Positions 57,711 to 64,000 of a stretch of DNA of 64,000 nt are shown here, piece after piece. The position numbers and the translations under genes are program-made. Position 1 is the stretch's first letter, and every line of letters begins with the position of its first letter. The notes beneath the pieces are model-generated. The model was not told where the DNA came from. It did no database searches and saw only the letters and a list, made by a program, of their open reading frames with translations. The DNA lies in NCBI RefSeq assembly GCF_029407905.1, contig NC_073630.1, positions 55,453,001 through 55,517,000 of the forward strand, given 5' to 3'. The DNA comes from Bubalus kerabau (lineage: Eukaryota > Chordata > Mammalia > Artiodactyla > Bovidae).

Positions 57711-60544
57711 CATTTAAATATTAAATATAAAAGTACAGAAATGGAGTTGAACATGATGCTTTAAAATGGAAAATACTCAACTAAATTCTAAAAAGAGATA
57801 AATCAGATATTCACAATTATATAATACTTGATCTTCCAAAGAAAAGTTTTCCAGAATAATTAGGCTGAACTAACTTTCACTTTGAGTTTTATTAAACCTA
57901 GGGTGAAAACACCTTTCTTCTAAATGCTGTATAAGCAAGTTCCAACTAACTTGTTCAACTAACAAGTTCATCACATCAACAACAGAGCTGATCACCTACT
58001 AGCTTGAGCAGTGATCTGCAAAGCAAAAGCAAATGTAGATGATTCCCAGTTACAACATTCATTTTTAACCTCGGTTTATTGACACTATTGAGGGAATTCA
58101 TTTTAGTCTTTTATCACTCTTTAAATTTCTAAAAGGGCATATTATTCATATATAAAGGCCTTGAGCCAAAATTTGTACTCATAAATGTAGAGATCATAAG
58201 CATAACACTTATTCAACCATAAAAAAAGTACAGCTTTTGCTCAAAAAAAGAGCTTTACAGAAGCTTTGCTCAAACAGGTCTTAATTGCCTGAAATGGGGC
58301 TAAGGAACTCACTTTGGAGTCATATTTCAATAGGAAGCATCATCTGACCTATGATTGTGTCCAAAAAACCAATCAGCTCAACAAAACAGCAACATTATGT
58401 CAGATAGAGTTAAACAGGCAAGGAAGATTTTATACAAGACTATTGCAACAGGGGTCTAGGCTATTGCAATTGGGTAGAGAGATTAAATTCAATGTTTCTC
58501 AAACAAAAAGCAGGGGAGCTTTTAAGCACTGAGGTGACCTCTCAGAAAAGTACTGGAGAACATCACTGAGGAGTTTGGTCAATGTAATTAGATCATCTGT
58601 GTTTACTAATGGACTCTTGTGGAAGTTAGGCTTCTACCCTCCCACAGACACTGGGAGAATAGAGCACTATCTTTCTTAATGTTTACTTTTCAAAGGGATG
58701 GTTCCCTGATCCTTGAAAAAGATCTTCCTGAGTTTAAAAGGCCAGAGGCTTTTTAAAAGAATTTATATCTTAAAAGTGCAGAAAAAAAATTTACCTTAGC
58801 AAGTTTTTCAAGGTAAATTCTCCAAGAAAAGGGGAATCAAGGGTCTATAGTTAGGAAGAAACCTGTCTGAAGTTCACTTAAACTAAATAAAGCAATAAGA
58901 TCATCTTGGTTAATTATGAATATTTTTTCTTTACAGCTTCCATTTTGTTTATGAATCTGAACTTCTGAATATCAACATTACTTCCAAAGAAGATCTAGTT
59001 GTATTCTGAGAAAAAGAAAACAAAAGAGAGAGAGAGAGAAGTGTGTAACCAATTTTTAAATGTTCTTGAAACACCATAGTTGCAAAATCCCCACTGAAGT
59101 ATAAAATAAGCTTAGCTTCCAATTAAAACATTGCAAGTTGGTACTAAATCTAACCAACAATTTGAAACCTTCAGTAACACAAAAGTTGTCACTGTTTTTT
59201 AAAAGGTGGTAGACAAAGCCTCACTAAAAAAGAAATTTTTAAATCTAACTACCCTAAGAGCAAAAGAATTCAAAGATAGAAACAATGAAGAAATAAAGAG
59301 TGCTGAATTAAAATGTGTTGTTAGCATCTTCATTTATTCAATAAAACATTAAAAGAAAGAGGGAGAGAGATTTTAGATGTATTAAAAATGATGATTCCTT
59401 TAAGTGTATGATAATTATCCCTTAATTATGATGACAGAAAAATGTTAAAGTAAAATAATGTTAGTTTAGAAAATTCCTATTTTGTGACAAATATTAATTA
59501 CATTGTCATATAATTCAACCTAAAGTTCTTCAGATGCTCCTGATATTTATTGAATTTCAGAAGTTTAAAATAATATTTTACAAGGAAATCATATGAAGTT
59601 TCTTTACTTACCTAGATGTTTTCTGTGCCACCAGAATGTTCCCATCAGTAAAATTATTAAATATCACTTCCTAACAATGCCAATGCCCAAGCTGAAAGTT
59701 TAACTTCTTCCATGGCCTCATGATTTCAGTATCAAATGTGGAGTTTCATCATCCAAGGGGTTTTGGGACTATTCCAAACTTCCAAATATAATGGATTTAT
59801 CAGGGTTTTGTCAATTTTCTACTTAAAAAATATACATTTGTAGTCAGTGGCCTCCTAACTCCATCTTCTTCTTCATGAAATACCTGTAATAATAGTTATG
59901 ATCAACCAGAAAAAGCCAGTAATAATTATAATTAGGGTATTTTATGATGAGGGCTTGACATGAATGTTTATCCTTAATTAATGGGGGAAAAGTTACCCTT
60001 CTGTTATAAGATACATAGATATATTTTCCTGTCTTCAATTTTTACCATTTAAAGAGCATGCTTATCTTTTAATGTGAAAACTTTGCTGGTATATTTTATC
60101 TGTGCTGCTTCTATATGTTGAGGATTTATCACAGTGAAAGCAGCACCTTCTGCTTAGAGATGAGTCTTTCTGAGTGGTTTACACATGTTGAATAGAGGCT
60201 ACTGAGTGCATGTGATTCAAATAAAGCATTTCTCAAAATAGAAATAATCTTTATTCCAGCTTTCTTAAAAACAGTGGCCTCATTTTTTTCCCAATCACTG
60301 ACAGTAAAATAGATCTTAGTATTTAAAAAGTGTCAATTTTTTGTTTGTGTTTATTTTTTTCGATAAAACATAGTCAACATGGTTGGTGCACAATGAGAAA
60401 GAGGACAACACATGAAATGAGAATGAAGTAAGGCAGAAACTGATTATATTAGAATTTACAGATCAAAATAAAGAGTCTTGTGTTTATTTTAAAGGTAATG
60501 AGGACCTTTATATTACTATAAAGTTTAGAATGATGTTGTCTGAT
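57711..60544. other. repeat-poor AT-rich DNA
   Basis: About 2.8 kb with no confident repeat or gene. Simple (GA)n at 59025-59039. A small hairpin AACTTGTT-CAACT-AACAAGTT lies near 57949-57969. Confidence 0.5.
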
Positions 60545-61700
60545 TTAAATCCTCAAGAATTCTTTCTGTCTTCTATGCAGTGACTGATTCAAGTTAAAAC
60601 AGGAGCGGAGCTTGTTAGGAGACCATTTGACTAAATCACAGAAGGATGGTGTCTTCAACTATAAGAATGTCAGTGAAAGTAGAAGGACTTTTAAGCAGTA
60701 AGGACAGGATTTCTAGAAAGTTAGGATGAGAAGAGGAGAAGAAAGAAAAGAGAAAAATGAAGTATACTGGTTATTGACTGGAGTAATTTGTGCATACTGG
60801 CTTTACATAGGAAAACAGGAAACTGCAAAGGTGGAGTATGAAAGAGATGGGTTACTAATCAAATGTTATATGGATATATGAGACTGGACCTGTTATTAGA
60901 GATTCTTGTGGCATACGCCAGAGAAGGCAATGGCACGCCACTCCAGTACTCTTGCCTGGAAAATACCACGGATGGAGGAGCCTGGTAGGCTGCAGTCCAT
61001 GGGGTCGCGAAGAGTCGGACACGACTGAGCGACTTCACTTTCAATTTTCACTTTCACACATTGGAGAAGGAAATGGCAACCCACTCCAGTGTTCTTGCCT
61101 GGAGAATCCCAGGGACGGGGGAGCCTGGTGGGCTGCCGTCTATGGGGTTGCACAGAGTCGGACACGACTGAAGTGACTTAGCAGCAGCAGCAGTGGTATA
61201 CGCAGGAAGCAGTGGAATTTAGAAGTGTTTTTAAAGTCTTTAATTTGAGGGGATGTCTGAATAGGAAGAATTTTCATATCACTGATCAAAGATAAAGCTT
61301 AATACACTGAGGAGTACCTCACAAGTTAGTGCAAGAGCTTGACCTTTTTCCTGAGTAATAAAAGAAAGCATTATCAAATTTCAAACATAAGAGTAATATG
61401 AACTGAATTGTTTTTGACCCCTGTGTCAACAAGTGAAAGAAGCTGGGACAAATATGAAAGTCGGGAAATTAGTCAAGAGAAAAGGTGGCAAATTTGATGC
61501 CTGACAGATGTAACATATATGCTTTTAAGAGACAGAGAAGTCAAGAGGAGGATTCTAACTGTGAGTCTGAGACACCTACAAGACTAAAGGTATTTTATGA
61601 GAGGGAGAGTATCACAGGAAGCACTCAATTCTACACATGGTAAGTTTGAGGAGATGACTATATATCCAAATGAAATATCAATGAGACAGTAGGATATGAA
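60545..61700 (-). mobile_element. LINE-2 remnant, interrupted by BOV-A2
   Basis: TTGTTAGGAGACCATTTGAC and the later GTAAGTTTGAGGAGATGACT ... TATCCAAATGAAATATCAAT, then GACAGTAGGATATGAACC, match the complement of L2 ORF sequence in order. A BOV-A2 (60919-61192) lies between. Very diverged. Confidence 0.5.
60908..61203 (+). mobile_element. BOV-A2 SINE with near-perfect TSD
   Basis: Complete element (60919-61192), (AGC)n tail. Flanks GTGGCATACGC (60908-60918) and GTGGTATACGC (61193-61203) differ at one base. Confidence 0.96.
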
Positions 61701-61737
61701 CCTTAAACACAGAAATAATGTCTGTAGTTTACCTTTC

Positions 61738-62115
61738 TAGTTTGCTCCTTGACATTTTCTTACATTTTACAACAAACATCTTGAACTATTTTGTGCTTTC
61801 CTAAATGTACCAGACTCCAATTTTTGTGCTTTTGCATATATAATCCCTGTTATATAGAATTATTTCACTGCCTACCCATTTTTCAAGATTTTTTCCAACG
61901 TCAACTACATAATGAAGAGTTACTTGGAATTTATAAGCAAAGTTAGATTCTCTCCAAATACTTTATATTGCTAATGATAAGTTTTGAATGATTATAAAAT
62001 ATTTTGTTTGTATCAATTTCCTTGACTCAAAGTCCTCCAGGGAAATAATGATCCTATTTTACCCTCAGATTCCCCAAACATGGAGTCAGGTATACAGTAA
62101 GCATTGCATAAATCT
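61738..62115 (+). mobile_element. LINE-2 3' region
   Basis: Landmarks in L2 order: CTTGACATTTTCTTACA, TTTTGTGCTTTTGCATATA, TTTTTCAAGATTTTTTCCAA, and a terminal block with CCTCCAGGGAAATAATGATC and TACAGTAAGCATTGCATAAA. It faces away from the antisense L2 upstream. Ancient and noncoding. Confidence 0.5.
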
Positions 62116-62651
62116 TAAGGAAGGAAGGAAATACGAGAAGGGGGAGTTGTGCAGGAAAAGAAAGTAACTCTCTTTGAATGCTTCTAATTCATCTGAACTA
62201 AATCAAAATTTAAAATGAATTTGTGATCTCATAATGTTTACTAGACTTCCATCTGCAATGAAGATTGTTATACACTATGACTCTTTTATGACTAGATATT
62301 GAATGCTAAGGTATGCTAAGTTGCTTGTAATTTCTTTTAAAATACATCAGTATATTTGTGTGTGTGTGTGTATCTGTGGTTATATGTACATGGCAGTATA
62401 TATGTGTATATATGCTGCCACAACAATCATTTGCTCTAATCAGAAATGTATACACTTTCTGGGAAGTCAGCTAGTCCTCAGTAAGACAGGTCACACTTCA
62501 GAAGGCAGTATTATACATGTTTCAACTATTTTTAGCACCAAAGCTTTGCTAATTTTTATAGTAGAGTTTATAAATTGGTTTTTATTTGTGTTACCTGAAG
62601 CTTATAAATATTATAACAGATTTTAGAAACAGGTGTTCATGGTGTTCAGGA
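62116..62651. other. unassigned DNA with (TG)n
   Basis: (TG)n at 62357-62371. No gene recognised. Confidence 0.5.
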
Positions 62652-62895
62652 CATGTGAATTAGGGCTTCCCTGGTGGTGCTGTGGTAAAGAGTCTGCTTA
62701 CAGTGCAGGAGGCATGAAAGACACAGGTTCGATTCCCAGGTTAGGAAGATCCTCTGGCATAGGAAAAGGCAACCCACTCCAGTATTCTTGTCTGGTTAAT
62801 TCCATGGACAGAGGAGCCTGGTGGGCTACACTACATGGGGTTGCAAAGAGACAGATGGGACTGAGAACAGCACAGCACAGTACCATGTGAATTAG
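62652..62895 (+). mobile_element. Bov-tA SINE with 12-bp TSD
   Basis: Element 62664-62883: head GGCTTCCCTGGTGGTGCTGT, GGTTCGATTCCC box, BovA body and a (CAGCA)n tail. The TSD CATGTGAATTAG is perfect at 62652-62663 and 62884-62895. Confidence 0.96.
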
Positions 62896-63689
62896 TCATT
62901 TATTTATTTATTTATATTTATAGAGACACATTTATTTATTTTAGAGACACCCTTCAGTCTTGCATTTACAGCCAGCCTAAAGGTGCAATGCCTAGAGATA
63001 ATGCAAAGGATTTATCCAAACATGAGTCTCGATCTAGCTATTGATTCATAGGATTCTAGTTTCCTCATTCTGTTAACTAAATCCTGCTTCCAAAATATTA
63101 TAGTGTCTGACACAAATAAACTTTTTCATTAAAAGTGTAGTGGGAGAACTTGAAAAACAAAAAGATTGAATTTCATCATCTTTATTGAACAAGCTATAAT
63201 GATATTTTTCATAGTAAATATTTGTTTAATTAATGTTTTATACAAAGCAGAATTTATTTTGCGAGATTTTAGGAAAGCAATTGACTCTTACTCAGCTTTC
63301 ACTTTGGCGACCACCATTATTAATTAAGGGTCGTCAAAATTAAATTGGCTTGAGTCAGCCCAAATCACTGGGCATGTCTGAAAGTTCTTGAACAACAGCT
63401 CTGTGTAATATGGTGCAGAAAAAGCAGAAAGAGAGATGACAGAACTTGGAGACAAAGCACTAGACTGTTGCTGTCTGTGTTGATGAAGACAAGTGTGCTT
63501 GCCAAAGTTTCTTACAGATGTGCTGAGGTATTCCACAGCAGACAAACATAACTTTTCTAAGGTTAAGCAACATAGAAAACCCTTCAACATAATGAAAATG
63601 AATCTATTCTATCTGATGAAGTTCTATACCCCCTCCTCTCTTTCAACAGACCATAAAGAAAAAGTATTCAAATTAACACAGGCTTGAGC
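62896..63689. other. unassigned DNA
   Basis: (TTTA)n near 62900-62914; nothing else recognised. Confidence 0.5.
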
Positions 63690-63983
63690 ATAAAAAGATG
63701 CTGCTGCTGCTAAGTTGCTTCAGTCGTCTCCAACTCGGTGCGACCCCATAGATGGCAGCCCACCAGGCTCCCCCGTCCCTGGGATTCTCCAGGCAAGAAC
63801 ACTGGAGTGGGTTGCCATTTCCTTCTCCAATGCATGAAAGTGAAAAGTGAAAGTGAAGTCACTCAGTCATGTTCTACTCTTCACGACCCCATGGACCGCA
63901 GCTTACCAGGCTCCTCCATCCATGGGATTTTCCAGGCAAGAGTACTGGAGTGGGGTGCCATTGCCTTCTCAGATAAAAAGATG
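63690..63983 (-). mobile_element. BOV-A2 SINE with perfect 11-bp TSD
   Basis: Complete antisense element (63701-63972) starting CTGCTGCTGCTAAGTTGC. ATAAAAAGATG is duplicated exactly at 63690-63700 and 63973-63983. Confidence 0.97.
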
Positions 63984-64000
63984 AGTTATCTCTAATTTAG

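Noticed and set aside
62664..62740. tRNA gene in the heads of Bov-tA copies
   Set aside because: The heads have box-B-like GGTTCGATTCC but do not form a complete tRNA and continue straight into the BovA body, so they are SINE promoters in origin and not tRNA genes.

Overview
This 64 kb window is AT-rich vertebrate nuclear DNA from a bovid ruminant, most likely cattle (Bos) or a close relative. The diagnosis rests on repeats recognised by eye: BOV-A2 SINEs with (AGC)n tails, Bov-tA SINEs with a tRNA-like head, RTE-type BovB LINEs with pentanucleotide tails, a CHR-type artiodactyl SINE, and young ruminant L1 3' ends. I found no convincing protein-coding gene, no functional tRNA or rRNA gene and no CRISPR array. 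The window reads as intergenic or deep-intronic DNA, and nearly all long open frames in it are repeat sequence.

Layout: 1-9.5 kb holds a BOV-A2, an MLT1-like LTR fragment, old and young BovB copies, a solo ERV LTR and a nested SINE cluster at 5.76-6.66 kb. 9.5-18.6 kb is mostly unassigned AT-rich DNA, with an ancient L1 fragment, a possible LTR and a split hAT transposon. 18.6-25.5 kb is SINE-rich and includes an old L1 interrupted by an ERVL-type LTR and a Bov-tA. 25.5-34 kb has L1, MLT1-like and LINE-2 remnants followed by a repeat-poor tract (30.7-33.97 kb) with a slightly GC-richer island. 34-41.3 kb has several BOV-A2 and Bov-tA copies and a young L1 that split a Bov-tA. 41.3-44.65 kb is the longest stretch without recognised repeats and has features suggestive of conserved noncoding DNA. 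44.65-54.3 kb carries three BovB copies, the last a near-full-length element on the minus strand that was itself hit by an L1. 54.3-64 kb holds LINE-2 relics, an old BovB and scattered SINEs.

The most informative content is the record of retrotransposition. Many insertions have target-site duplications (TSDs) that can be read directly, which orders the events. Two insertions consist only of the extreme 3' tail of a BovB and a BOV-A2. A BovB copy retains the reverse-transcriptase motifs on one uninterrupted frame but is frameshifted afterwards. The L1 at 36.8-38.1 kb keeps its ORF2 C-terminus open to the natural stop. Family names for older repeats come from memory of consensus sequences and need RepeatMasker confirmation. 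The few non-repeat candidates (a 54-nt exon-like segment at 32.25 kb and conserved-element-like DNA near 43.3-44.3 kb) are inferences.
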